IMG/VR virus record: IMGVR_UViG_3300021438_000037
Span: 1 to 37,495 of that record
Strand: one strand, 5' to 3'
Length of the DNA: 37,495 bases
DNA from: a virus
In this document: one piece after another, positions 16,550-24,144 of the stretch
Position numbering within the stretch: position 1 is the first letter of the stretch
Layout of the letters: every line of letters begins with the position of its first letter
Notes under the pieces: generated by a model
What the model saw: the letters and a program-made list of their open reading frames with translations, nothing else
The model's database searches: none
What the model was told of the DNA's origin: nothing
Program-made: the position numbers and the translations under genes

Positions 16550-16700
16550 CTAGTTCCTTAATCAGTTTATCAATATTCTCTTCAATTTCATCTGCAAAAC
16601 GGTTTACAAGCTCGTCACTGGAAATGTTTAGCATTTCTAGCAAAGCCACCTCTTCAACGTTTCGCAGCTTTTCCTTTAATTCTTCAAGCAGCATTGTCAT
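16542..16700 (-). CDS. Small acidic helical protein
   Basis: A 52-residue protein (MTMLLEELKEKLRNVEEVAL) with acidic helices and the motif LLEMLNISSDELVNRFADEI; a second Met two codons later is an alternative start. The longer frame from 16742 adds a Cys-rich leader that lies entirely within the upstream gene and is unlikely. It overlaps the diphosphohydrolase end by 17 bases and the reductase start by 8. Similar short proteins lie near replication genes in T7-like aquatic phages. No function is recognised. Confidence 0.6.
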   Translation of the reverse strand: MTMLLEELKEKLRNVEEVALLEMLNISSDELVNRFADEIEENIDKLIKELDD

Positions 16701-17031
16701 TTTTGTCGTGCCACAGCATAAACAACAAGCAGCACATGGCATGGGCTAAATGGTGGTGTTGCGATTCTGGGTCAATAGTTTCACCTGTTCGAAAAGCAAC
16801 CAGATGACGCATAGTTGCATCCATATACCTAGAAGGAGAATTAGGCACTTTCTTCCAATTATCCGGGGCATATTTAATAGCTCCAAAGGTTAGCACTTTA
16901 ACAACATCTTCCAACTCTTCCCAAGGAAGCAAGTCCCATTGTGGTTTCCCTTGGTCATGCTTAACCCCATCTTTGCTCAACAGCTTAATATATTCGTCCA
17001 CTGTGAGCCGGTTTTGTTCACTTGTTTCCAT
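16684..17031 (-). CDS. dATP/dGTP diphosphohydrolase-like protein (MazZ/DUF5664-like)
   Basis: A 115-residue all-helical protein with KHDQGKPQWDLLPWEELEDV, VLTFGAIKYAPDNW, MRHLVAFRTGE and PESQHHHLAHAMCC. This is the pattern of the family described as dATP/dGTP diphosphohydrolase N-terminal (formerly DUF5664), related to MazG-like pyrophosphatases. It would hydrolyse purine dNTPs to monophosphates and so tune the dNTP pool beside the reductase. I chose the start at 17031 because GGAG lies seven bases upstream; an earlier ATG at 17052 is possible. No PurZ-like gene is present, so a Z-base pathway is not implied. Confidence 0.65.
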   Translation of the reverse strand: METSEQNRLTVDEYIKLLSKDGVKHDQGKPQWDLLPWEELEDVVKVLTFGAIKYAPDNWKKVPNSPSRYMDATMRHLVAFRTGETIDPESQHHHLAHAMCCLLFMLWHDKNDNAA

Positions 17032-17785
17032 ATTTACGCTCCAAGTATTCAATGGACAACATCATCTCGTCAAAGTGTCCATCCTTAACATCGTTTAGAA
17101 CTACTAGTCCTCGCCAATGTCGGTTGCTGAGGCTATCCATATAATCCTCATCGTGCATATAATAACTACCAGCAATGATGCTACAGATTGGTTTTCCATC
17201 AGCACGTTTACCATAAGCTATTTGCTTTCCTTGTTGGTGGCCTGCCACACAAGACATATGCAGCTTGTTAATGATTGCAGCAGGCGAAGCGGCAGGACGA
17301 CCCATTGCACCCACAGGCCAATAATGAGAAAACCCAACACCAGAAATAAACACTGGATGGAGAAACTCAAATACTTCCCAATCTTTCTCATACCCTAAGT
17401 CCTTTACGCTAATAAGCCCTTCAAGAGTAGGGTTATTATTCACAGCCCGGTTTATACGGTTTTCATGGTTCCCTAGGGTAAGCACTAGGCGTGGCTTATA
17501 AACCTTGTGTTTGGCCTCTTTCTGAGCCTTTTGGAGGCTTCGTAAGGGCGCTAGGAGCTGCTGCATTGCCTGCTTAACAACTTCTACATCCTTTTTGTAA
17601 CGAAGGCCTTCAAAATACTTGCTGCCCTTCACATCATGGGTAGATAGAGAAGGCATATCTGCAAAGTCACCTATGTTCACTACAACATCAGGCCTGTATT
17701 CACAGATAGCCTTCCCTGCCCATTCCAGATGCTGTAAAGGAATGTTCTCCTTTACTTGGCAGTCAGGAATTACAAGAATTCTCAT
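17018..17785 (-). CDS. Calcineurin-like metallophosphoesterase
   Basis: A 255-residue phosphoesterase with the two-metal motifs in order: PDCQ (D8, Q10), VNIGDFAD (D40), LGNHENR (N106, H107), a SHYWPVG His and VAGHQQGK. The family hydrolyses phosphomono- or diesters with Mn or Fe. Phage members near replication genes are of unknown substrate. The ATG overlaps the upstream stop (ATGA) and has no evident Shine-Dalgarno, so translation is probably coupled. All core motifs are intact, suggesting an active enzyme. Confidence 0.85.
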   Translation of the reverse strand: MRILVIPDCQVKENIPLQHLEWAGKAICEYRPDVVVNIGDFADMPSLSTHDVKGSKYFEGLRYKKDVEVVKQAMQQLLAPLRSLQKAQKEAKHKVYKPRLVLTLGNHENRINRAVNNNPTLEGLISVKDLGYEKDWEVFEFLHPVFISGVGFSHYWPVGAMGRPAASPAAIINKLHMSCVAGHQQGKQIAYGKRADGKPICSIIAGSYYMHDEDYMDSLSNRHWRGLVVLNDVKDGHFDEMMLSIEYLERKYGNK

Positions 17786-18117
17786 TTATTGGGTTCGTCC
17801 AAGTCAAGAGAAAGTTGCTTATCGTCTTCTGGCTCGTCCGGGTACAGTTCATCCCAATCTATTTCTTCATCATCAGAATAATCATAAGAAAAGAATTCAC
17901 CATCCCAATCCTGTGTAATCATAGGGCTGTCTTCTAAACGAATTTTCTCACGCACACCTATATAGCCAGAAGCCTCAAGAAAGGCTACAAAACGGTTAAG
18001 AACAGCTACCCATGTAATTCCTTCATCTTCACTAAAAGAAAAGGACACACTGCCGCCTACGCCATCGTAGCTAAATGAGAAAAATTCTTTATTATCTTCA
18101 CTATTAAATTTAAACAT
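17782..18117 (-). CDS. Acidic hypothetical protein
   Basis: A 111-residue protein starting MFKFNSEDNKEFFSFSYDGV; AAAGGAAA lies eight bases before this ATG, whereas an earlier in-frame ATG at 18156 overlaps the preceding gene. The N-terminal half is a beta-rich domain (SVSFSFSEDEGITWVAVLNRFVAFLE is its central region). The C-terminal third is strongly acidic (DWDELYPDEPEDD) and ends LDLDEPNK. An acidic tail might bind a basic protein or mimic DNA, but there is no direct evidence. Unknown function. Confidence 0.6.
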   Translation of the reverse strand: MFKFNSEDNKEFFSFSYDGVGGSVSFSFSEDEGITWVAVLNRFVAFLEASGYIGVREKIRLEDSPMITQDWDGEFFSYDYSDDEEIDWDELYPDEPEDDKQLSLDLDEPNK

Positions 18118-18128
18118 ACTATTTTCCT

Positions 18129-18287
18129 TTAATTTATTTCGTAAAACATATCGCATTCTTTAAGCTCAGCATTGTATGGAACAAAGGTAAAGAAAGCCTG
18201 CCAATGTTCATTCGAAGGTGCTGTGAATCGGTAGCATTTCTCCTTCAAAGGACACTCACCGCCTTCACATTTAGAAATATCAGCCAT
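18129..18287 (-). CDS. Small Cys-rich protein (putative metal-binding)
   Basis: A 52-residue protein starting MADISKCEGGECPLKEKCYR. Three cysteines in a C-x4-C-x5-C array (C7, C12, C18) plus a later Cys in LKECDMFYEI and a conserved-looking FTFVPYNAEL segment suggest a small zinc or iron-sulfur fold. Proteins with this N-terminus are widespread as tiny phage ORFs. GAGGA lies seven bases before the ATG, and the start overlaps the HNH gene end by 8 bases, so it is part of the operon. Function is unknown. Confidence 0.7.
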   Translation of the reverse strand: MADISKCEGGECPLKEKCYRFTAPSNEHWQAFFTFVPYNAELKECDMFYEIN

Positions 18288-18660
18288 TTTTCTTCCTCAA
18301 TGTTTTCTCATAAGCTGTTTTCTCTTTATGGCATTCCTTACAGAGAAGTTGCAGCTTATCTTTCTCACAAAACAGCCTATCAACATAAACATCCCAAGAC
18401 ACAAATCCTTTCTTAGGGTCTACTACAGGCTGTATGTGGTCAACCTGTATGCCCTTAGACGGAAAAAGAGCCTTGCATTCGTTACACCGATAGTGCATAG
18501 CCAGCTTACCAGTTTTCTCGTTTACCTTCTTCTCTACATACCCTTCACGCAATGTTTCAAACTTAGGAGGCCATCGCTGTGTTGCTGTACGCAGAGCTGA
18601 AGTTATAAAACTCTTAAACCTTGCTTCTGTCCAGTTTCCACCGTTGTAACTACGCTTCAC
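18280..18660 (-). CDS. HNH endonuclease
   Basis: A 126-residue protein when read from the GTG at 18660 (VKRSYNGGNWTEARF), which overlaps the exonuclease end by 11 bases. An ATG start at 18714 would overlap it by 65. The HNH/zinc core is clear: C-x2-C at 59/62 (YRCNECKALFP), the catalytic VDHIQPVVDP (D74, H75), and LLCKECHKEK (C107, C110, H111). The helix with RWPPKFETLREGYV is typical of podovirus HNH proteins in replication operons, which may cut DNA during host degradation or recombination. It is not flanked by intron or intein signs. Confidence 0.8.
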   Translation of the reverse strand: MKRSYNGGNWTEARFKSFITSALRTATQRWPPKFETLREGYVEKKVNEKTGKLAMHYRCNECKALFPSKGIQVDHIQPVVDPKKGFVSWDVYVDRLFCEKDKLQLLCKECHKEKTAYEKTLRKKNG

Positions 18661-19354
18661 TTGGCAATTCCCACATCTGTTCAGGAAAGCGCCGTAGCCA
18701 TAAAAGCTGTCCATTCTCTAGTATGCGCTCTGGAGCCTCTCCAGCATCTTCATAGGCTTTTTTAACTGCCTTGTAGAGCTGTTCCTCTGTCACAGCATCC
18801 TTGAGAATCTTATTAGCCTTCACTGGCCCAATGCCACGTAGCCCAACAATGTTATCAACCCTATCACCTGTCAACATCTGTAGGTAGAAGTTCTTTAGTC
18901 CCTCTTCCTCAGTGATGTAATATTCCTCATCTTTCACAGGGTTGTAATGCCATCCCGGAAGCTGGTCTAAGTCTTTATCAACATGAACAATCCAAGCTAA
19001 ATACCGTGTACTTTCTATTCCAACAGCATCATCAGCTTCTTCATTCTCTGTTGTAATGGCTTCCATCCTTGTTAAATGCTTACGCAAGGCTTCATAGTGC
19101 TCTGGCCTCTCAAAGTCTTTCCTGTTTCCCTTGTATGGCACTGTTGTTGCAACACCATAACGGAAGTTGGTTTTACCAGAGATGAAGGCCGTATAGTCTT
19201 CACAAGCAAGCCGTATGTAAACAATGTCAGTAAACCATTCTGTAAGCCGATTCTTAGCTATTTGCTCATCAGCATCTTTGCATGAAAAAGCAATTGAATA
19301 AACTAAGAAGTCGGCGTCCACAATAGCCACCTTTGGTTTTGGTGGCAAGTCCAT
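18650..19354 (-). CDS. 5'-3' exonuclease (FEN/T7 gp6-like)
   Basis: A 234-residue nuclease with the metal-binding acidic residues of the FEN family: IVDADFLVY (D13, D15), NEEADDAVG (E106, D108, D109), VHVDKDLDQLPG (D126, D128) and TGDRVDNI (D164, D167). A helix-hairpin-helix-like GLRGIGPVKANKIL follows. It would remove RNA primers and degrade DNA ends, like T7 gp6, since the phage polymerase lacks a 5'-3' domain. It is coupled to the SSB-like gene by a one-base TAATG overlap. All catalytic positions look intact. Confidence 0.9.
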   Translation of the reverse strand: MDLPPKPKVAIVDADFLVYSIAFSCKDADEQIAKNRLTEWFTDIVYIRLACEDYTAFISGKTNFRYGVATTVPYKGNRKDFERPEHYEALRKHLTRMEAITTENEEADDAVGIESTRYLAWIVHVDKDLDQLPGWHYNPVKDEEYYITEEEGLKNFYLQMLTGDRVDNIVGLRGIGPVKANKILKDAVTEEQLYKAVKKAYEDAGEAPERILENGQLLWLRRFPEQMWELPSEA

Positions 19355-19779
19355 TACAGAACCAAGTCTTCCTCTTCAGCTTCAGTAGGAGTGTAGGTAA
19401 GAATGTCAGTTACCAATAGCTTACGGATTGTAGGGCTATTACCATGCTTAGCAGACAGCTTATGAGCGTAGCTAGTAACCAAAGCAACACACTTCGAGCC
19501 ATTGCCAATGTCCTTTACCTCTGTAGTGATGGGGTTACCATCTTCATCCACAGGATTAAACAAATACTTGCTCTTAGCAACAATGTAGTTGCCTTGGGCT
19601 TCCTTGTTCTTCACCTTAATGCCAAGGCTTTGCAGAGCCTTAACGTCCTTGTCACTGATGTTGCCAATAGTGCATTCATAACGATTGTTGTCTTCGTTAA
19701 AGTGTGTATTAAATTCTCCCATAAAGCGGCTCCAGAAGAGTTCACCAGAGATACGAACGGGTTTAATAGAAGTTTCCAT
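19354..19779 (-). CDS. Single-stranded DNA-binding protein-like
   Basis: A 141-residue protein starting METSIKPVRISGELFWSRFM, with AAAGGAAA before the ATG. It has a beta-rich core and a short acidic tail (TEAEEEDLVL), the layout of T7 gp2.5-like SSBs, whose acidic tail contacts polymerase and helicase. It lies between polymerase and exonuclease, the usual SSB position in T7-like replisomes. It is shorter than T7 gp2.5 (232 residues), and no single diagnostic motif was found, so the call leans on context and the tail. Confidence 0.6.
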   Translation of the reverse strand: METSIKPVRISGELFWSRFMGEFNTHFNEDNNRYECTIGNISDKDVKALQSLGIKVKNKEAQGNYIVAKSKYLFNPVDEDGNPITTEVKDIGNGSKCVALVTSYAHKLSAKHGNSPTIRKLLVTDILTYTPTEAEEEDLVL

Positions 19780-19796
19780 TTTAAGTTTCCTTTAAG

Positions 19797-21512
19797 TTAA
19801 TGCGTTTCACGCCAAGTTTTACCAACCTTATACTCACCATCCAGAGGACACCTAAGGTTAAAGTGTTCTCCAGCTTCCACAATGCTTTGTTTAGCTGCTT
19901 CACCAGCCATTATAGCATATTTATCAGTTGTTTCAAACTGAATTTCATCATGTACGTTAGCAACCAGTTTCACAGGCCACTTGTTCTTCTGCACCTTCTT
20001 GTGGAAGAGCACTAAAGCCTTCTTCATCACAACAGCTCCAGCACCTTGCAGCAAGCTGTTCAATGCAGCATGTTCACTACGTACCCAAATTACTCTACCA
20101 TCAAGGCCCGGAACATAGCCTAAAGCTGCGTACTTTTGTACTTTTCCGATAAGGCTTCTAAGTGCTGGAGTTTTTCGTAGAAACTCTTCCTTAAGTTTTT
20201 TACCTGCATTAGCATTTCCCCCGACGATTTTTCCAATTTTAGCATCTCCAGCTCCATAGAGGAAGGCATATATGAATGTTTTAGCATTATCTCTTGTTGC
20301 CAATCCCGCAGCTCTTTGATTAATTGTGTGTACATCTGTCCCATCTTTGCTGTTTCCTTCACAGACCGTCTTAACATAGTTTTCATCCTTCATGTAATGA
20401 GCCAACATTCGTAGCTCTAAACCACTAGCATCAACACCTACCAATACATTACCTTCTTCCACTGTCCAGCACTCACGACACTCTGGCCCGTATATGCTGC
20501 CAGCGTTAGGAATCTGAGCCATGTTAGGCCCACTGTGTGTCATACGACCAGTAACAGCACCGTTCGTAATAACTTTCCCATGCACACGTCCGTCTGGCCC
20601 CATTGCTTCTAACCAGCTTTCAATTTGAGCTACACGTTTCTGTAGCATCAAATATTCCACAATGGGCTTAGCCTCTGGCAAATCAATCTTAGACAGTACT
20701 CCCTCGTCTACAATTGGTTGTCCATGCTCTGTGTGCTTTTCTGGTTTCCACCCAAGAGATATGAGCTTTTCCCCAATCTGCTTCCTGCTTCCGGGGTTGA
20801 AGGTGTCAATCCCATCCTTGAGCTTCTTCCCTGTTTTCTCGCTGATTCGCTCGTAGACAACGGGAGGCCATCGTTGCTGCATTTCCTCGTAGAGGCTATC
20901 CAGTTTTCCTTTGATTGTAGTAAGTAAGCAAGTTGCATATTCAGTATTTAGTTTAAAGCCGTTACGTTCCTGTTGTGCAATAATTGCAGCCACCTCATGC
21001 TCAAGCTGCACAGATTCCTCGCTGAATGATTCCTCAGCAAGTTGTTCAATACAAGTTGCATACAAAAGCTCAGTAACTTGTACGTCTTGTATACAATATT
21101 GCTCTAATAAATCGGGGACAGGTTTGTCATAGCATTCTCCTACATAGTCTTCCTTTCGTCCAATAGCCTCTTCCCATGTAGCCTTATAGTTCGTCTTCTC
21201 TAGGCCTAGTGTTGTTCCCCATGCTTCGAGTGAGTGCCCTTTCTCTCTGCTCGGCTCTAGCAACCTGCTTACTATTAGAGTATCGAAGCATTGGCTCAAA
21301 ACTATCCTCGTCTTCCAGATATTGTTCAACATCGGAGCATCGAACGCTAGTATGTTTTGTCCGATAATTAGCGTAGCGTCCTTTAAATACTCCGATAGGT
21401 TGTTTGCTGCTTTCCATACTTTAATTTCTTTCGTATCAATGTCTTTGGTAACACAAAGCCAAATTTTATCATGGGCAAGGTTTGTCTCAATATCGAGAAC
21501 AATACGTTTCAC
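19797..21512 (-). CDS. DNA polymerase, family A, with 3'-5' exonuclease
   Basis: A 571-residue T7-type replicative polymerase. Exonuclease: LDIET (D7, E9), GQNILAFD (N53, D58), YCIQDV (D143). Polymerase: motif A VGVDASGLELRML (D361), motif B R407-x3-K411 through YG at 419-420, and motif C ANVHDEIQFE (D522). The residue equivalent to E. coli Pol I 762 is Tyr (Y415), as in T7. It starts with GTG (GGAGG five bases upstream) in a GTGA overlap with the primase-helicase stop. There is no 5'-3' nuclease domain; a separate gene supplies it. All catalytic positions look intact. Confidence 0.96.
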   Translation of the reverse strand: MKRIVLDIETNLAHDKIWLCVTKDIDTKEIKVWKAANNLSEYLKDATLIIGQNILAFDAPMLNNIWKTRIVLSQCFDTLIVSRLLEPSREKGHSLEAWGTTLGLEKTNYKATWEEAIGRKEDYVGECYDKPVPDLLEQYCIQDVQVTELLYATCIEQLAEESFSEESVQLEHEVAAIIAQQERNGFKLNTEYATCLLTTIKGKLDSLYEEMQQRWPPVVYERISEKTGKKLKDGIDTFNPGSRKQIGEKLISLGWKPEKHTEHGQPIVDEGVLSKIDLPEAKPIVEYLMLQKRVAQIESWLEAMGPDGRVHGKVITNGAVTGRMTHSGPNMAQIPNAGSIYGPECRECWTVEEGNVLVGVDASGLELRMLAHYMKDENYVKTVCEGNSKDGTDVHTINQRAAGLATRDNAKTFIYAFLYGAGDAKIGKIVGGNANAGKKLKEEFLRKTPALRSLIGKVQKYAALGYVPGLDGRVIWVRSEHAALNSLLQGAGAVVMKKALVLFHKKVQKNKWPVKLVANVHDEIQFETTDKYAIMAGEAAKQSIVEAGEHFNLRCPLDGEYKVGKTWRETH

Positions 21513-23062
21513 AGCTCCTCCAAGGCCCGTAGGTCACATTCGTTTAAATAACCAGTGGCTCGGTCATAGAAAATACCAAACTTCTCACCAGTGGCGCTAC
21601 CAGCAAACCTGTCCTTTAACACACGGAATGTGGTTGTTTGACGAGCTATAGGACACTCAGCTTGCTTATCACGTTCCAGTCCAAACATATAATGGCTCCA
21701 ACGGGCAATAGCCCTGCTGCCAGTAAAATGTTTCTCCAGAACCCGTCCTCCTTCCTCATGGGCTTTTCCTTCAGGAGTGGTAAGGTGACTAACAAAATGT
21801 ATGATAAGCCCATCAGATTGAGCCAAAGAAGCCATATCAGCCATAATCCCATCGAGTGCTCTCCTTTCGTCCTGTTCATTGGCAGCAAGTGCCGTTAAGT
21901 GGTCTAAATATATCATCTTAATGTCGTATGCCTTGGCAAAGTAGCGAATAATACCCTTTACGCTCTTCCAATCCATAGCACCGAAGTGCTCCATCATGTA
22001 AAGCTGGTTACGTTTATCCAAACTGTCAATGCTTTCCTCATATTCCTGCCGTGTCCATGTGGCATCAGGGATATGATACAGCTTCTTGTCCAGCTTTCCC
22101 GCTACTCGCTGCGCAGTTTCAACTACGTTCTGCTCAAGGTAGATAACTCCAACCTTCTCGTGTAAAACATCAATATCATAGGCAATTTGCTGCGTAAATA
22201 CGTCTGTTTTACCTACTCCAACGCCTGCACCAAAGCCGTACAGCTCTCCCTTGCGCCGCCCATAGGTGAGCCGTGTAAGGGTAGGGAAGCACCAAGGCAC
22301 ACCAGCCACTGGAGGCGTAAGAAGCCGTTCCTTGATGCTGCTAACGGTAACAATGCCTTCAGGACGATGCTCCTCAGCTCTCCACCAGAGGGCCACAAAT
22401 TCCTTTGTTTTCTCTGCTGCCAAGTAGTCGCAGGCATCCTTGTAGGTGGAATGCTTGAATATTTTACTTTTTCCTGTGAACAGCTCTGCCACTTCCTTTG
22501 CAGCTTTCTGACCCGGTTCGTCCCCATCAAAGCAAATAACAATGCTATCGAAGGAATCTAACCATTCATAATGGGTTTTGCAGGCCTTTAAAGCCCCCGC
22601 AGCACCGTTTGGGACAGATACCGTAGGGTAGAGGCTCCCCATCATCTGAAACGCTGCTAGAGCGTCTAATTCTCCTTCGCATATTGTTACAGCTTTTCCA
22701 CCTGCTGGAAACAGGCTTTGCCCAAAGAGGCTTTCAATTTTCCCTGTCACAAAGAAGTCTTTGGTGTCCACCTTGCGGGTTTTCCAGCCACCAGTGTAGG
22801 GATAGTGGTGTTTATTCTCTTCCTGAAGAACACCAAACTTTTCGCACGTTGCCCTGAGAATGCCACGCTCAGGAATGCTTTTTACAACACCGTTTGTCGG
22901 TTGCATAATTTCTTTCTTAATAAGTTTAAATCTAAATCGTTCAATATCGCTGCTGGTGGTTTCACACTTAAAACAATGGGTGTGTCCATCATCGTATAAG
23001 GCATTAGCATTACTACTGCCGCAGGCTTCACATGAAATATGTTTTACAAAGGAGCTAGTCAT
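21509..23062 (-). CDS. Primase-helicase (T7 gp4-like)
   Basis: A 517-residue bifunctional protein. The N-terminal zinc finger has C11, C14, C30 and C33. The TOPRIM primase core has ICEGELDA (E129 to D133) and CFDGDEPG (D179, D181). A DnaB/Twinkle-type ATPase follows, with Walker A GAGVGVGKT (278-286), IYLDHLTAL (D387) and a later HFVSHLTTP. It unwinds DNA and lays primers for the polymerase encoded next. Its ATG has no Shine-Dalgarno and overlaps the stop of an 18-residue ORF (ATGA), so its translation is probably coupled. Confidence 0.95.
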   Translation of the reverse strand: MTSSFVKHISCEACGSSNANALYDDGHTHCFKCETTSSDIERFRFKLIKKEIMQPTNGVVKSIPERGILRATCEKFGVLQEENKHHYPYTGGWKTRKVDTKDFFVTGKIESLFGQSLFPAGGKAVTICEGELDALAAFQMMGSLYPTVSVPNGAAGALKACKTHYEWLDSFDSIVICFDGDEPGQKAAKEVAELFTGKSKIFKHSTYKDACDYLAAEKTKEFVALWWRAEEHRPEGIVTVSSIKERLLTPPVAGVPWCFPTLTRLTYGRRKGELYGFGAGVGVGKTDVFTQQIAYDIDVLHEKVGVIYLEQNVVETAQRVAGKLDKKLYHIPDATWTRQEYEESIDSLDKRNQLYMMEHFGAMDWKSVKGIIRYFAKAYDIKMIYLDHLTALAANEQDERRALDGIMADMASLAQSDGLIIHFVSHLTTPEGKAHEEGGRVLEKHFTGSRAIARWSHYMFGLERDKQAECPIARQTTTFRVLKDRFAGSATGEKFGIFYDRATGYLNECDLRALEEL

Positions 23063-23115
23063 TTTGAAATTAAATCTAAGAGAAGGACAACAATGGCAAG
23101 TAGTAAGACAATCAT
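23059..23115 (-). CDS. 18-residue hydrophobic microprotein
   Basis: An ORF of 18 residues, MIVLLLAIVVLLLDLISK, nearly all aliphatic, enough for one membrane helix. Its ATG overlaps the stop of the 57-residue gene upstream and its stop overlaps the primase-helicase ATG, both as ATGA. It could be a real membrane microprotein, or a translated leader that passes ribosomes to the helicase, whose own start lacks a Shine-Dalgarno. Too short for statistical support; the double overlap is the evidence. Confidence 0.45.
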   Translation of the reverse strand: MIVLLLAIVVLLLDLISK

Positions 23116-23285
23116 TTCTTGTTTTCCATTTCCTCCAAATATTTATTTATTTCACTCAATATGGTGTCTTGTCCATGTTGAATTACCAATTGTCGTACAT
23201 TCTCTAATGTTGAATGATAAAACAATTCTTGATAAAGTTGTTCATCTTCGTCAGACCAACCAATTGTTTGTTCTTTAACTTTCAT
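23112..23285 (-). CDS. Small hypothetical protein
   Basis: A 57-residue protein starting MKVKEQTIGWSDEDEQLYQE, entirely helical and charged, ending in EEMENKK. AAAGG lies five bases before the ATG. An in-frame ATG 45 bases upstream has similar surrounding sequence but no better ribosome site. It ends in an ATGA overlap with the 18-residue microprotein. No family is recognised; the coupling to the primase-helicase suggests co-regulation with replication. Confidence 0.6.
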   Translation of the reverse strand: MKVKEQTIGWSDEDEQLYQELFYHSTLENVRQLVIQHGQDTILSEINKYLEEMENKK

Positions 23286-23336
23286 AGAAGCCTTTAATGC
23301 TTTAATGTTATAAATAATAATGAATACATAGAAGCA

Positions 23337-23576
23337 TTAAAGTTCTTCATTGTAGTCTTTAAAGTTATCATACACTGGTTCTTCATAGCTGTCAAACAAG
23401 TCATCAATGTCCACTTCGCTAACAAGGTCTTTACGGTCGTTTGTCTCGAAGGAAGGCACTGTTTCTTGTACAAATTTAAAGCATTGATTGCAGGTGTCTA
23501 AGAATTCACCTGTGCGTCCATGCTTACGTGTGCTTTCGTAGTCTGAAAGCATATTGTTGCAGCAAATACATCTCAT
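23337..23576 (-). CDS. Small zinc-finger-like protein
   Basis: A 79-residue protein. The N-terminus has CICC (Cys at 3, 5, 6) and a later CNQC (C29, C32), giving a four-Cys ribbon with the intervening LSDYESTRKHGRTGEF, likely binding zinc. The remaining half is acidic (VDIDDLFDSYEEPVYD). Similar small zinc-ribbon proteins are frequent in aquatic phages; roles in transcription control are possible but unproved. AAAGGAG lies inside the C-terminal codons of the upstream gene, and the start is in an ATGA overlap. Confidence 0.65.
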   Translation of the reverse strand: MRCICCNNMLSDYESTRKHGRTGEFLDTCNQCFKFVQETVPSFETNDRKDLVSEVDIDDLFDSYEEPVYDNFKDYNEEL

Positions 23577-23770
23577 AATAGCTCCTTTGATTCAAAGAAA
23601 AACATAACTTCATCATCAGCTTCTTTTATTTCTTTATTTAATTTTTCCCTTCCATCAATAACACCTTGAAGATAATTTAAAGAGTTGTCTTTCCTTCCTT
23701 TAAAATCAAGTAGTGTGTGCAAAGGAATGTTTTTATATCCTGCATATTTACCTAGTTCGTAGTAGTTCAT
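23573..23770 (-). CDS. Small hypothetical protein
   Basis: A 65-residue helical protein starting MNYYELGKYAGYKNIPLHTL and ending EVMFFFESKELL. No motif is recognised and no membrane segment is present. It starts in an ATGA overlap with a Shine-Dalgarno carried by the last codons of the previous gene, and its own KELL end carries the Shine-Dalgarno for the zinc-finger gene. It belongs to the chain of tiny early genes. Confidence 0.6.
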   Translation of the reverse strand: MNYYELGKYAGYKNIPLHTLLDFKGRKDNSLNYLQGVIDGREKLNKEIKEADDEVMFFFESKELL

Positions 23771-24144
23771 GTGTTTTCCTTTAGTTTAGCTTGGAGCTTT
23801 TCAACAATTTCCCAAGCATCGTCTTTTAATACTTTTCCTCCTAATCGAACAATTTCATACAACTGCTCATCTGTCAGCCCCACCCAAGGGCGCTGTGGTG
23901 GTGCTGTTTCCGACAAAGGTTGAACAACATAGTTACCCTCTGGATTCGTTGTGTTTAATCCTTTGCAGTATGCTTCTGCCCCAGAAAGGCTTGCAAACGC
24001 TTGGCGTTCATACTTCCCTGTTACAGACCAAAACATAGGCTCCTGCGCTGACTTTGTTACCCCATCAGGCTCATGGTCTGCCCAATTAACTTCGTCTATT
24101 GTCTTGGCTTGCGCTGCTGCTTTCTTTGATTCGTAGCCTGTCAT
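23767..24144 (-). CDS. Hypothetical protein with PWVGLTDEQ motif
   Basis: A 125-residue protein: MTGYESKKAAAQAKTIDEV at the start, a middle domain (MFWSVTGKYERQAFASLSGAE), then RPWVGLTDEQLYEIVRLGGK, a helix motif seen in many small phage proteins of unknown role. The end (LQAKLKENT) carries AAGGA for the next gene. ATGA overlaps exist on both sides. Function is unknown; the position in the early cluster suggests host takeover or regulation, which is inference. Confidence 0.6.
   Translation of the reverse strand: MTGYESKKAAAQAKTIDEVNWADHEPDGVTKSAQEPMFWSVTGKYERQAFASLSGAEAYCKGLNTTNPEGNYVVQPLSETAPPQRPWVGLTDEQLYEIVRLGGKVLKDDAWEIVEKLQAKLKENT

Noticed and set aside
16684-17031. Evidence for a 2-aminoadenine (Z) genome
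   Set aside because: Only a MazZ-like protein is present. No PurZ-like adenylosuccinate synthetase or DatZ-type HD phosphohydrolase was found, so the pathway is not supported.
18661-18714. ATG start at 18714 for the HNH endonuclease
   Set aside because: It would overlap the exonuclease by 65 bases and add a peptide without match to the HNH domain. The GTG at 18660 gives a normal short overlap, though I cannot fully exclude the longer form.
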